Positions 13,001-21,489 of a stretch of DNA of 64,000 nucleotides are shown here, piece by piece (position 1 is the stretch's first letter; every line of letters begins with the position of its first letter). The translations under genes were made by a program, and so were the position numbers. This DNA comes from Cyrtodaria siliqua. Lineage: Eukaryota; Mollusca; Bivalvia; Adapedonta; Hiatellidae. The stretch spans positions 62,001 to 126,000 of the forward strand of contig JAWPHD010005078.1 of NCBI GenBank assembly GCA_037043455.1, in the 5' to 3' direction. The notes under the pieces are model-generated. The model was not told the DNA's origin. It was given only the letters and a program-made list of their open reading frames with translations, and ran no database searches.

Positions 13001-15326
13001 AAAACACCAGAAAAGGTGGGGTCACAAGACATGTAAGAAAGTTTTTGTTTGTTTACTAAACAGGTCAAGGGTACAGCTGTTTTCATTGATTGACTGTTTG
13101 CATTGCTCACAAAGTGTAAGCATAGAGTCGAAATTGAAAAAGTTCATCAGTGATCCAGTACAACTTAATAATACGCTTCTTATACATACAACCACAAAAT
13201 CGAATAGTATTGGGCAGTTTTCCCCTACTTATAATAATGCCCGTTTTCATCAAAAAAGGAGCGATTACTTTTTATTATAGGAACTACATTCGATACACCT
13301 CGGAGGCTTACATGTAATTAGTGGTGGTAAACCTTTCATCTCGGAGGCTTACATGTAATTAGTGGTGGTAAACCTTTATAACATATTTTTACGCCATGTA
13401 ATAAGATCCTTCTATGATATATTATCTATCAGAGACCACGGTTGGTAATAGATTTTGAATATTTCGGTCATGTATTTTTAAATGTTTGTAGCATTGTTTT
13501 CAACAGCAATATACATTTAAGAGATCTGTAAGAATGCTTAAGTCGGTGACAAACTCTTATTATTCAGCTTTGGTAATACAACATTGCAGTTTATATCTAA
13601 AGTTTCAAGAATATCGGCATCAAAAATATTTTCCCAATAAATAAAACGAAAAGAATTTCGACAAATATGACAGTTACAAAATGTCTTATTAAATAGTGTG
13701 TATAAATAAATAAAACATATTTACAACGCAATTATCCCATTCGTTGAATAAATTCTTTGTTTACATGCTCACTGGGAGCTCTATTTGCAAGGCCTTGTTA
13801 CCACTTTTGGGCAAGGGGCCTTTTGGCCTAAATTGGGGGGAAATCTACGAATGGAGAATGAAATTTCCAGAGATGTTAAAAAAATTCAGGAAAACTGCAT
13901 GATTTTAAACGAAATTTTGGGTGGGGAATGGGCCTTATACTTGCCGCTGCAAAGAAGGGTAAAAAGGCCCTGACTTGTAAGTGAGAACGTATCGAGTCTT
14001 ACGGATGGCGGGAGGTATACAGTACTGGTTCTACCGAGGAAAAAAGGTTGTCTGCCTCCAACACAAAAAGAATCGACCGTCATATAAGTATAGCCTGACA
14101 TGCGCTGAAAATGCCGTAATGCACAATTCAACCAACCAACCATCGTGTAAATGCTAAATGACAATGCTACTATACCCATTGAATATTACAGGCGGCAAAC
14201 TCTATAGTGTGCTGGACGGTTCCGCTGTATGTCGTCTGCTTGCACGACGCACCTTGCCCTTGGACGTAGAGGATACCGTCTGGTTCTGCGTCTTTAACGG
14301 TCAGCCTCAACCTTCCGGCGGCGCAGCTGTCCACAGTTACTGCGGATTATGACAAAAACCAGCTGATGTTTAACTAGGCTTTCAAGTGTCATCATCCAAA
14401 AAAATAGGGATAAAGTAGGGCTCCAAAATAGTTGGGGAAATTAGGGATGTTTTATTGCAAAAAAGTAGGGATAAAGTATGATTTTTATACCCGTTTCCAG
14501 ACAATTAGCTTCAGTGTACTCACATGTCAGGAACGTCTGCTGTAGTATGCTTTCATGTTGGCTGCATTCTTCACCAGAAATTATCAACCTCGTAAATAAC
14601 TGTATCCAGTAAAGGAGGCGACAACACTTCTGAGTAAGAATAGAGTCTCAACATGAAAACAGACCTTGCAGACATCATGACATTGAAGTGCATCTGGAAA
14701 GATATTTTAAACATTCTGCGGTTAATTATCATTGAAAATACATATTACTTTTATTTATTTATTTATTTTCATTTGCTTCATTCTTCTGATTTTCAAAAAG
14801 TACGGATAATAGGGCTTTTTTGAAGAAAAGTAATGGGAAATAGGGCCGACATTTAAAAAGTAGGAAAAAGTAGGAAAAATAGAGGCCCTTTGAAAGCCTG
14901 TTTAACGAATGATCGTGTCGTTTCTATTTCAAATTTGACGTGCTTTGAATATATAGTGGTTAACGGATGTAAAAATATAAAGTTGAAGGCTACATGAATA
15001 TTCACATAGTAACAATATTGTAAAACAAATATAGGCATATAATGGTAACTAAATATCTTCTTTCTTCATTCAGTCAATTGACAGAGTTGTATATTTATAC
15101 TCAAAATACTATTAAATCAGTATTTCTATTAAATCAGTATTTCATTTTCAAATCATACTATTAGATACTATACTGTATTCCGTGTGTCCTCTATCGCGGG
15201 TTTTTAACATACGTACAAACTAAAAAGAAAAAGGTACTAAAACTTACGTGTAGGATTAAACTTGGCGAACGTACGCTTGCTTACAACCAAGAGCAATAGA
15301 ACAAACAGTACCGACGGGTCCGCCAT
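778..15326 (-). CDS. ZP-domain type I membrane protein, 8 coding exons, 385 aa
   Basis: Eight minus-strand segments join in a single open frame with consensus GT-AG sites: 15326-15248, 14339-14176, 11560-11436, 5950-5802, 4761-4701, 3855-3696, 1922-1811 and 1085-778. The product has an N-terminal signal peptide (about residues 1-21), a zona pellucida domain (about 28-250), an RFGR motif (255-258) where ZP proteins carry a furin-type cleavage site, an Asn-Asp-Thr glycosylation sequon (N265), one hydrophobic span (about 301-323) and a 62-residue Arg/Lys/His-rich cytoplasmic tail. ZP domains polymerise extracellular matrices, so a cell-surface or secreted-polymer role follows from the family; the specific job is unknown. 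The cumulative exon phases close exactly (1158 nt including stop). Introns are full of transposon debris. The exon 2 donor (GTATAG) is the weakest junction. I do not recognise a specific orthologue. Confidence 0.86.
1324..1603. mobile_element. TTAA-flanked MITE, copy K1 (Kolobok/piggyBac-like)
   Basis: TTAA flanks both ends. The termini are AGGAAATGTA and TACATTCCCT, and the subterminal parts also pair imperfectly (TATTCAAATA and GAGAGTTCTGAAAAA against its complement). The TTAA target and AGGG-type ends fit Kolobok or piggyBac non-autonomous elements. It lies in intron 7 of the ZP gene. Confidence 0.7.
1630..1780 (+). mobile_element. SINE-like repeat, family S2
   Basis: It contains TCGATTCTTACGGATGGCGG, the TACAGTACTGGTTCT-type core (here CAGCACTGGTTCT) and a (CAAA)n tail. 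The same block recurs at 8468, 13974, 38291, 44090, 48790 (minus) and 50781. A tRNA-like head is visible only in the 44090 and 48790 copies. Short tRNA-derived retroposon; autonomous partner unknown. Confidence 0.75.
1811..1922 (-). CDS. ZP gene exon 7: post-ZP stalk with RxxR motif
   Basis: It encodes AVCSGGNQRFGRTTKEF and the sequon NDT. RFGR lies directly after the last ZP cysteine, where a furin-type consensus cleavage site is expected. The match is only the minimal RxxR. The exon is flanked by TTTCAG and GTAAAT and ends in phase 1. Confidence 0.83.
2204..2335. repeat. Near-perfect 60-bp-arm fold-back
   Basis: AGGTTATTGAATTTGTATGG at the left pairs with CCATACAAATTCAATAACCT at the right. 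Pairing runs inward through TAAATATTACTTGGAACGAG to a short GC-rich loop. A second level of pairing follows: 2338-2359 against 2793-2814. In intron 6 of the ZP gene. Likely a fold-back MITE. Confidence 0.8.
2740..2769. repeat. Small palindrome GTGTGCAATAT/ATATTGCACAC
   Basis: Eleven-base arms around a 6-bp spacer, between the outer pairing arms noted for the fold-back at 2204-2335. Confidence 0.55.
3455..3553. mobile_element. 99-bp miniature inverted-repeat element
   Basis: AATCTCATTAAAATCA and its exact complement TGATTTTAATGAGATT form the ends. A longer relative with the same left end lies at 58834-59740, and the subterminal GAGAGTTTCAAAGC also recurs there. Confidence 0.65.
3696..3855 (-). 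CDS. ZP gene exon 6: cysteine-rich ZP-C core
   Basis: After an ATTTCAG acceptor the exon encodes CSVDTELFPHL, LSATFGAFRTTD, FSCTLEVC and LGLC. This matches the ZP-C signature of cysteines followed by an aromatic F-x-F/FR-rich strand. It ends phase 0 at a GTACGT donor. It is the most family-diagnostic exon of the gene. Confidence 0.88.
4198..4536. mobile_element. TTAA-flanked MITE, copy K2
   Basis: The right end GCATTCCCT is followed by TTAA. The decayed left end AATGGAATGCAGCGA mirrors it. The centre (TATAAAGCATTATTGCCATT in complement) equals the centre of copy K3 at 55544-56380 and serves as the empty site for the insertion nested in K3. In intron 5 of the ZP gene. Confidence 0.65.
4701..4761 (-). 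CDS. ZP gene exon 5: short ZP-C exon
   Basis: This 61-bp exon between TTTCAG and GTAAGT encodes DFDIKPKTCSASTIELVTS, including a ZP-C cysteine. It is too short to stand out as an open reading frame. It is supported by phase (1 in, 2 out) and by continuity of the ZP-C pattern with exons 4 and 6. Confidence 0.82.
4762..5801. other. ZP intron 4: no element recognised
   Basis: AT-rich intron. A degenerate TTAGGG-like stretch at about 4890-4935 is the only notable composition. No repeat ends or coding similarity seen. Confidence 0.5.
5802..5950 (-). CDS. ZP gene exon 4: ZP linker and start of ZP-C
   Basis: It follows a TCCTTCAG acceptor. It encodes VTMALYKDGENIAGQTV and LTDVITMELKLD, the usual opening of the ZP-C half, where the chain alternates hydrophobic strands with an acidic turn. 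It ends in phase 1 at GTATGT. Overlapping longer reading frames on both strands are shadows. Confidence 0.85.
6238..6719. mobile_element. Tc1/mariner-like MITE, 482 bp
   Basis: TA dinucleotides flank CACTCAAGTGATATGAAAAC and its complement at the right end. The inverted repeats continue with one or two mismatches for about 50 bp (ACGGGxATTTCCGCTATATA). No transposase frame, so non-autonomous. In intron 3 of the ZP gene. Confidence 0.8.
6720..8140. other. Intronic stretch without recognised features
   Basis: AT-rich part of ZP intron 3. I looked for repeat ends, coding similarity and tRNA-like folds and found nothing I can support. Confidence 0.5.
8150..8400 (+). pseudogene. RecQ-like DNA helicase fragment
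   Basis: Frame 8178-8399 reads KPKQVECFQYILEGDDVI followed by LPVGYGKSLLYQALPSV. This matches the RecQ-family Q-motif (KPxQ.E....IL.G.DV) and Walker A (PTGYGKSLxYQLP), with Val replacing the usual Thr. Only about 70 residues remain. There is a stop just upstream in the same frame, and no downstream DEAH box. It sits sense-reversed inside the ZP gene intron, so I read it as a captured or retroposed fragment, not a gene. Confidence 0.6.
8468..8560 (-). mobile_element. SINE-like repeat S2, truncated
   Basis: Complement of the S2 core: CCTGGGTAGAACCAGTACTG and CCGTAAGAATCGA are present, and the 3' tail is missing. It starts about 70 bp after the RecQ-like fragment. Confidence 0.65.
8561..9166. 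other. Intronic stretch without recognised features
   Basis: AT-rich with short AGGTCA-containing runs such as TGACCTTGGAA and AAGGTCAACT. I cannot assign it to a family. Confidence 0.4.
9167..9668. mobile_element. TTAA-flanked fold-back MITE, K family relative
   Basis: TTAA flanks AGGGGTTGATGCA and its exact complement TGCATCAACCCCT. Inner blocks also pair (GATGACGTCATCG with CGATGATGTCATCG; AAAGCAAAGAAAATC with its complement). The ATTCTTTCA-TTCAGAAC block is shared with K1 to K3. No coding frame. Confidence 0.75.
9956..10777 (+). repeat. Minisatellite, 51-bp then 58-bp units
   Basis: About six 51-bp units containing TATGTACCAGCGAGTCTTTA are followed by about nine 58-bp units in which CGTGGCTC-like sequence is inserted before the GCGAGTC. 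The 51-bp part stays open as a 17-residue peptide repeat only because 51 is divisible by three. In ZP intron 3. Confidence 0.92.
10825..10905 (+). mobile_element. SINE-tail-like fragment, family S6
   Basis: TCTAGATGTAAATGGA, CTGGAATGTTCATTCCTG and GGTGGCGC recur at about 57805-57870 and, inverted, around 50440-50500. Fragment of a dispersed retroposon. Confidence 0.45.
11436..11560 (-). CDS. ZP gene exon 3: end of ZP-N
   Basis: It begins after a TTTCAG acceptor with DQTFTIVIQKK and contains the conserved VTC strand followed by a linker (LAELKVTDNIDV). It ends in phase 2 at GTAAGT. Two other frames are also open in part, but only this one has ZP pattern and joins in phase with both neighbours. 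Confidence 0.84.
11647..12645. mobile_element. TA-flanked TIR element filled with ~155-bp tandem repeats
   Basis: TA duplications flank GTCCCCTACCGG and CCGGTAGGGGAC. Inside, the unit TGACCTTTGAGCTACGGA...CGACACGCCGTCTCATTATGG...GACAAAGTTACAGCCCGGAC is repeated about four times (from about 11990), and the end is a GGACGGA-rich run. A mariner-type target with a satellite interior. In ZP intron 2. Confidence 0.7.
12646..13770. other. Intronic stretch; one 41-bp tandem duplication
   Basis: A 41-bp unit beginning CTCGGAGGCTTACATGTAAT is duplicated at 13299-13378. No other feature in this part of ZP intron 2. Confidence 0.6.
13974..14140 (+). mobile_element. SINE-like repeat S2
   Basis: CTTGTAAGTGAG, TCTTACGGATGGCGGGAGG and TACAGTACTGGTTCTACC are diagnostic, and the tail is (CAAC)n-like. 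About 13770-13973 interrupts the expected GGGAGCTCGACTTG junction and looks like an insertion of roughly 200 bp. Confidence 0.72.
14176..14339 (-). CDS. ZP gene exon 2: ZP-N start
   Basis: It starts after a CCGCAG acceptor and encodes the beginning of the ZP-N subdomain, with the paired pattern DSC...LRLTV, GILYVQG, ASCKQT and IEFAAC. The donor GTATAG after the tryptophan codon gives phase 0 and joins to exon 3 as NIQW-DQTFTIV, a sensible ZP-N strand. An alternative donor 14 bp earlier (GTAATA) would leave phase 1, which exon 3 does not accept. A MITE begins 36 bp upstream of this exon. Confidence 0.84.
14375..14900. mobile_element. TIR MITE, 526 bp, 36 bp upstream of a splice acceptor
   Basis: Ends are TAGGCTTTCAA and TTGAAAGCCTG, flanked by TTTAAC on both sides (6-bp target duplication). 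Subterminal AAAGTAGGG/ATAGGG motifs occur repeatedly near both ends. hAT-like by CAGGC-type end, but no transposase remains. It occupies most of ZP intron 1, next to exon 2. Confidence 0.65.
15248..15326 (-). CDS. ZP gene exon 1: start codon and signal peptide
   Basis: The ATG at 15326-15324 opens MADPSVLFVLLLLVVSK, a short n-region followed by an eight-to-nine residue Leu/Val core, typical of a signal peptide. The exon ends in phase 1 at a GTAAGT donor (15247-15242). The following partial codon completes with the first two bases of exon 2. Any 5' untranslated exon further upstream is not resolved. Confidence 0.85.
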
Positions 15327-15517
15327 TCTGAGACCTGCAAGAATAAAGTTACAGTACTGGGTCGGCCATGCCGAGAACTGAGAAAATCAAGTTTTCAGAG
15401 AACGAACACAAATACTAACAGTACTCGGTCGGCCATGAATTTATTCAATAATTCCCACTTTCCAAACATGTATTGATTCCTTTGCCTAATCCTTTCTAAA
15501 ACGTTGCTTTCGGTGTC

Positions 15518-15742
15518 GATTGTATTTATGAATAATGCTGAACTGAATACATGCCATCTGTAGAAAACGCCTATATATACCACATGAAATGGAAAATAAC
15601 TAAGTACTAAAATAATAGTGACTTGGTGACGATTGTATTTATGAATAATGCTGAACTGAATACATGCCATCTGTAAAAAACGCCTATATATCACATGAAA
15701 TGGGAAATAACTAAGTACTAAAATAATAGTGACTTGGTGACC
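15518..15742. repeat. 113-bp tandem duplication upstream of the ZP gene
   Basis: Two nearly identical copies begin GATTGTATTTATGAATAATG at 15518 and 15631. Recent duplication about 200 bp upstream of the ZP start codon, possibly in its promoter region. Confidence 0.85.
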
Positions 15743-15975
15743 ATGCCTTGTCCGCGAAGATGATACTTTTGCATCTGTCAAGGCAGACGCCCAACCGGAT
15801 CCCTCCAAAACGTCCCCATCTGACCTTCCCATCCGAAGGACAAGGCAAAGGGAAAGTGTCTTGCTTAATTAATTTAATTAACAACACACCGACGAAACTC
15901 AGTGGTGCCGTGAGACTTGAACCTGAGTCCTAAGGATTTCAAGTCCGTCGTGCTATCGAATGGACCACGGCAGTC
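15742..15975 (-). mobile_element. SINE family S1, diverged
   Basis: On the minus strand, a tRNA-like head (GGACTTGAAATCC anticodon arm, GGTTCAAGTCTCACGGC T arm) is followed by AAGACACTTTCCC and CCATCTGA/GGGGACG blocks shared with the full S1 copy at 35485-35808. Not a functional tRNA. Confidence 0.65.
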
Positions 15976-17330
15976 CCCGTCGTCCAATAGACAAGAATGT
16001 AGGCTACCTCAAGAACAGATATTGTATGGAATTTGGAACGAACATTATATTCTGATCTGTTAATCGTAAACACCAAATCAGTATACAAAAAAATCAGTCA
16101 AAGTTTAACTAGTAGGTAAAGTGATCGCGAGTCAGACACCCTTCGTAAAGTCCGACTGCAAACGATAATTAATTTTGGTTTCGGTTTAAATCAATATGGC
16201 ATTATTGTATCTCACGGGAGTATCCCACTTGTTTACATGTGTTTTGCATGTAGAAACAGCACAGCATGTTAGAAGGCAAAACAGTACCCTACCCCATGAA
16301 TGAATCTATTTTCTTTTAATGTTTATATTAATTTTATCAACATAAATATCATGTCCGACTAAAGATCACTTTACCAATATCAGTAGAGGTCAGGTCTACC
16401 TGAATAAGTAATAGGCCTGCATGAGGGAAACAGGCATTTTAGAGGTGGTAAAATATAGCTTATTCATATGAGACATGCGAAAGTTGTTTTTGATAGAGCA
16501 ATTTCAATGGCTTCACCAAAACTTAGAAAGCATGTTGTTTTTCTTGTTTTTGTGTGAGTATTTGTCTGAGTATTTGTGTGAGTATTTTGTTTTTGAAGAC
16601 ATCCTGAAAGTTTTATGGCTGAAGTTATTTGAGATAAGCTAATGTGCTGCTGTCCCAGCAACAGGGAGTTTAAACGGAGACGTCTTACAAACTGTATTTT
16701 TGCTGTAGCCAATTTCATATTTTCTCAACCGTTTTTTACCTCTAAGGTATTTTATAATATTTACTCAGTACCCACTAACTCTTCAGCAGTCACAGATCCA
16801 GTGATATACTGTACAATTTATTTGAGTATTTTCAAAATTGTTCATGTAAACACTGAAAACCCTTTAGCTGAAACATGGGCCCAAAACAGTTGTCACAATT
16901 TCAACACTCATAAAGTTAAAAACCCGCCCCCTACCACTCAGGGTTTATTGTTGTTGCTGTTGTTTTCTTAAATATACCCTATATGGGTGTATAGGTCTAT
17001 AACAACATAATTGTTTTCATGAAGTAGGATGGAATAGTCATTTATAAATATATTTACACATATGTAAGTAATCTAGCATATTTAAATGCATGGATAATTT
17101 ACCTATTTAAAGAATATGATATCTGCAACTTATCTTCTGCTTGTTTATAAATGGCGAAATCTTTAACAAGGGGGACAACTTTCGAATACTTTTTCATACA
17201 GTTAATCTATAATTAAAATAAAGAAAATAAGTTTACCGGCCCTTAATATCAAATCTGTTTCAGGAAAGAAACGATGCATATATTTTATGGCTAAGCCTAC
17301 TGTATGTAAACGGATGAGGGTAAAATCAGT
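15976..17330. other. Intergenic stretch without recognised features
   Basis: AT-rich; short GAGTATTTGTGTGAGTATTT repetition near 16545-16590. The open frames here (for example 16642-16971) show no family resemblance or codon pattern I trust. Confidence 0.45.
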
Positions 17331-17334
17331 ATCT

Positions 17335-17412
17335 ACGCTCAACGGGGTTTGAACTCGGAACACCAAGAGTGCATGTGAAGCAAACATTCTACCGTTTGAC
17401 CACTAAAGCTGG
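17335..17412 (-). repeat. tRNA-like sequence (Val-like), SINE head or pseudogene
   Basis: The complement reads AGTGGTCAAACGGTAGAATG, GCTTCACATGC and CGAGTTCAAACCCCG, in the order D arm, anticodon arm, T arm. Stem mismatches argue against a working tRNA. Confidence 0.4.
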
Positions 17413-17525
17413 CTGTAAGACCAGAAAGTAATAACGCACTTATAACCATGTCTAGGTAGTACACACCCATATCATTCTACTACATACCTCGATATGTCAC
17501 CCACAACTAATTTAGATACCTCATC

Positions 17526-17700
17526 TCCCCCCCCCCCCCCCCCCACCCCCCACCACACAATTCCTCTTCCTAACGCGTGCGTGTAATGGAACACGGTGGA
17601 TAGAATATACAACCCGCGTGATAGTAACCCTTCACCCACACACACCATACCCCCCACCCCACCCACACACCCCACACACGCACCATTCGATCACACCATA
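17526..17700. repeat. Poly-C and ACACCCC low-complexity tract
   Basis: A run of about 18 C is followed by CCCACC and ACACACCC patches at 17640-17700. Simple sequence. Confidence 0.8.
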
Positions 17701-17984
17701 CCCCCTCTAAATACAAGTTTTTGTTGAGGATGGGCCATTTAATTGTTAAGTTTTTATTTGAAAGTGAAATAAATGTGTCATCGATTATTTGCGCTTGGAA
17801 AAAGGGAATAAGGAACAGGGAACTAACTAGAGCTCATAAAGTAACAAAATTCAAAAGAAACTAACACGCCAAATAAGGGCAATAGAACAATTCAAAACCG
17901 TTTATCCAAACTGTGTTCATGTGTTCAGGCCGTATAATAATGTATAATGTACCAATTAAAAGTATAGGTTTATTCACCGGTACT

Positions 17985-18240
17985 TGAAATACCCCTGATT
18001 GAATACGCGTAAAATTAATTATGAGTTGATAACTCTTAATTAGACGCTCCGCTTTTGGCTTTTAGCCTGGTTGGTTTAAGCCGTTTAAATTGTGTCCTCC
18101 GCGTTTATGTAAGATATGCATGTACATACCTCGTCGCGTCGTCTGTAAGGTTTATAAACGGTGTACATCTGTTTTAAAATTAGGTTTATAAACGGTGTAC
18201 ATCTGTTTTAAAATGTGCCTGTTGATGGCGGGATGGAGGG
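17985..18240 (-). repeat. Inverted distant copy of the 211-549 MITE, with a 45-bp duplication
   Basis: GATTGAATACGCGTAAAATT and GAGTTGATAACTCTTAATT match the complement of 360-420. The 3' segment containing GGTTTATAAACGGTGTACAT is tandemly duplicated (18147-18220). Confidence 0.55.
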
Positions 18241-18860
18241 CTTCTCTCCGTACTAGTACATATACCTGTATATAAATATATCTGTTTAAATTGGCATTAA
18301 AATGAAAATGCAATAATATAAATTACATTCAACTTACCAGAGTAATGTTAAGTGGTCGCATGTAGCCAGCTATAAAGTATATAGTTTGGAGAAAAGGAAA
18401 GTAATCTTGTTGATATCCACGGATTAACTTTGTAAATTAGTAAACACATACATGTATGGATGTGTTAGCGCATGTACACCGAGTTTGAATGCCGTAGTAA
18501 AATCTAATCAATTTAAAACAAAGCAATATCGATCATTTCAAATGACAAAAGTTCAATATAGAAATGTATACCTTCCGGTACGATTGTAGTAAAGGAACGT
18601 AAGATTAATCAAACGATCGTGTTTAACTTTTCTCGTCTGCAAAATGTATTCAGTTGGTTGTAATCGAATGCTTCTTTCTGAGCATAATTTAAATACTTAA
18701 ACTTTAATATCCTTTGTATTGATTCAAATAGAAACAAAAATGGCAAATGGGGAAAAAAATAAAATATTAATCAGCTATTTACACGTTATGTAATTCTCTT
18801 CGTAGCGGTGCGTGGACGTATGCGAGCGCATTCACGCGCACGCACATTGACAATGCTGTA
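18241..18860. other. Intergenic stretch without recognised features
   Basis: No repeat family, tRNA fold or coding similarity seen before the (TTC)n tract. Confidence 0.45.
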
Positions 18861-18865
18861 TATAC

Positions 18866-18910
18866 TTTTTCTTCTTCTCTTCTTCTGCTGCTTCTTCTTC
18901 TTCGTCTTCT

Positions 18911-18942
<32 letters not shown>

Positions 18943-19078
18943 TTCTTCTTCTTCTTCTTCTTCTTCTTCTTCTTCTTCTTCTTCTTCTTCTTCTTCTTCT
19001 TCTTCTTCTTCTTTTTCTTCTTCTTCTTCTTCTTCTTCTTCTTCTTCTTCTTCTGCTTCTTCTTCTTCTTCTTCTTCT
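18866..19078 (+). repeat. (TTC)n microsatellite, about 210 bp
   Basis: Almost pure TTC with rare TGC, GTC and TTT interruptions. It produces a spurious poly-Phe open frame. On the complementary strand it is a (GAA)n purine tract of a type able to form triplexes. Confidence 0.95.
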
Positions 19079-19697
19079 GTGGTAAGTATTTAGTTTTGAG
19101 CTATAGTTTGTTAAACTATTTTTTTTGTTTAAATTGTTACATCTTTTGAGAATTACCCTGAAAGGTGCTGATAAGATGTAAACTGCTTACAATTGGTATG
19201 AAATAATATGAAGAAAAAAAACATTTGACCCATGCAGATTCTCCGTCTATAACAAAATGAAACATGGATAATCTAAATTACCTCCCTTATCGTTTGAAAT
19301 TTAAGTAACTGTAATTCAGCGTTAACATTAAATATTTCGAAAAATTCTTTTTTAAACGCATTTGTAGTGGTAATACTAGTAAAACATGATGTCAAAATAA
19401 TTTTAGCTGGCATATTTTGAAATTAGGAACATCGAAAGCTTCGCTAATTCCAAGTACTTAATAAAATCCTATATACCCAGTTGAATAAGTGTCTTATTAT
19501 TTCTAAGAAAACACATCGACTTGTAAGCTCTAAAATATGTTCATGCGATTTACACTCGTTATTTTGCAGTTTAACCGTATCTCTAATCAAGCGCAAAATA
19601 CGTAAAACAATGAGAATATTAGTGACATATTCTTAGGGGAATACTTAGGAATTTTGATTAGTATATAAAACAAAATTATAATGAATACTGACAAAAT
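19079..19697. other. Intergenic stretch without recognised features
   Basis: AT-rich, nothing supportable between the (TTC)n tract and the GTGCGT repeat. Confidence 0.45.
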
Positions 19698-19742
19698 GCG
19701 TGTGCGTGTGCGTGTGCGTGTCGTGTGCGTGTGCGTGTGCGG
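19698..19742 (+). repeat. (GTGCGT)n microsatellite
   Basis: About seven GTGCGT units with one deletion, immediately upstream of the 42-bp satellite. Confidence 0.8.
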
Positions 19743-19825
19743 TTTAACCTCGCTTTTAACAATATTTCGGTCATATCAGAATATAGATAAAAGGTATGTA
19801 TGTAAGTGTGCATGTATGTATAATT

Positions 19826-20985
19826 ATGTTTATATGAAGGTTAACCTCGTCTAGGACAGTGTATACTATGTTTATATGAAGGTTAACCTCGTCTAGGACA
19901 GTGTATACTATGTTTATATGAAGGTTACCCTCGTCCAGGACAGTGTATACTATGTTTATATGAACGTAAACCTCGTCTAGGACAGTGTATACTATGTTTA
20001 TATGAAGGTTAACCTCGTCTAGGACAGTGTATACTACGTTTATATGAAGGTTAACCTCGTCTAGGACAGTGTATACTATGTTTATATGAAGGTTACCCTC
20101 GTCTAGGACAGTTCATACTATGTTTATATGAAGGTTAACCTTGTCTAGGACAGTGTATACTATGTTTATATGAAGGTTAACCTCGTCTAGGATATACTAT
20201 GTGTATATGAAGGTTAACCTCGTCTAGGACGGTGTATACTATGTTTATATGAAGGTCAACCTCGTCTAGGACGGTGTATACTATGTTTATATGAAGGTTA
20301 ACCTCGTCTAGGACAGTCTATACTATGTTTATATGAAGGTTAACCTCGTCTAGGACAGTGTATACTATGTTTATATGAAGGTTACCCTCGTCTAGGACAG
20401 TGTATACTATGTTTATATGAAGGTTAACCTCGTCTAGGACAGTGTATACTATGTTTATATGAAGATAAACCTCGTCTAGGACAGTGTATACTATGTTTAT
20501 ATGAAGGTTAACCTCGTCTAGGACTGTGTATACTATGTTTATATGAAGGTTAACCTTGTCTGGGACAATGTATACTATGTTTATATGAAGGTTAACCTCG
20601 TCTAGGACAGTGTATACTATGTTTATCTGGAGGTTAACCTCGTCTAGACAGTGTACACTATGTTTATATGAAGGTTAACCTCGTCTAGGACAGTGTATAC
20701 TATGTTTATATGAAGGTTACCCTCGTCTAGGACAGTGTATACTATGTTTATATGAAGGTCAACCTCGTCTAGGACGGTGTATACTATGTTTATATGAATG
20801 TTAACCTCGTCTAGGACAGTGTATACTATGTTTATATGAAGGTTAACCTCGTCTAGGACAGTGTATACTATGTTTATATGAAGGTTAACCTCGTCTAGGA
20901 CGGTGTATACTATGTTTATATGAAGGTTAACCTCGTCTAGGACGGTGTATACTATGTTTATATGAAGGTTAACCTCGTCTAGGAC
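19826..20985. repeat. 42-bp satellite, about 27 copies
   Basis: The unit ATGTTTATATGAAGGTTAAC plus CTCGTCTAGGACAGTGTATACT repeats head to tail. Variants (GGTTACCC, GGTCAACC, GACGGTG) recur in several non-adjacent copies, and one copy has a 6-bp deletion near 20190. No spacers, so not a CRISPR array. Confidence 0.95.
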
Positions 20986-21150
20986 AAATGTAAAAATGTG
21001 TGTCGCTGAACGTAAAAAGGGTGGCTAAATGTAAATGCAAACGTCTTTAAATGTAAAAACGTGAGCGTCGCTAAATGTACTGAAAAAGGAGCTAAATGTA
21101 AAAACATTGTTTTGCAGCTAAGTGTAAAAGGAAAATACGATATATGTACA
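20986..21150. repeat. Cluster of CTAAATGTAAAAACG-type motifs
   Basis: GTCGCTGAACGTAAAAAGGGTGGCTAAATG and related pieces repeat here and again at 22036-22333. Probably the subterminal region of one transposon family, separated by the satellite and microsatellites. Confidence 0.55.
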
Positions 21151-21489
21151 AATGTGTGTAGAACAGTAATGTATGTATTGGAAGATGTACATAAAATTAT
21201 GTAAATACTTTAACATGTTTAACACGGCATACGATGAAACGAATATGTTGTATGTACACGATGATTCACACAGGATAGACACTATTCGGCTATTCGGTCA
21301 GAACGGATTCGTGATTTCGTTATTGATGTAGTTGCGTCTCAATAGGACAATTAGTGTGTGTCATAATTGAGACCCTAGGCTTTATATATTTCCCAGTGAT
21401 AATACTATTTTATTCCCCCATAAATATATAATGCATGAGATTGAGAATATAATTACAAACAACTGGTACGTAATTATTGTGTTGGAATA

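Noticed and set aside
14158..14352. 64-codon plus-strand ORF with protein-like composition
   Set aside because: Antisense shadow of ZP exon 2 on the minus strand.
18808..19149. Poly-Phe ORF
   Set aside because: Translation of a (TTC)n microsatellite.
19826..20985. CRISPR-like array
   Set aside because: Repeats are directly contiguous at 42 bp with no unique spacers, in a eukaryotic genome.
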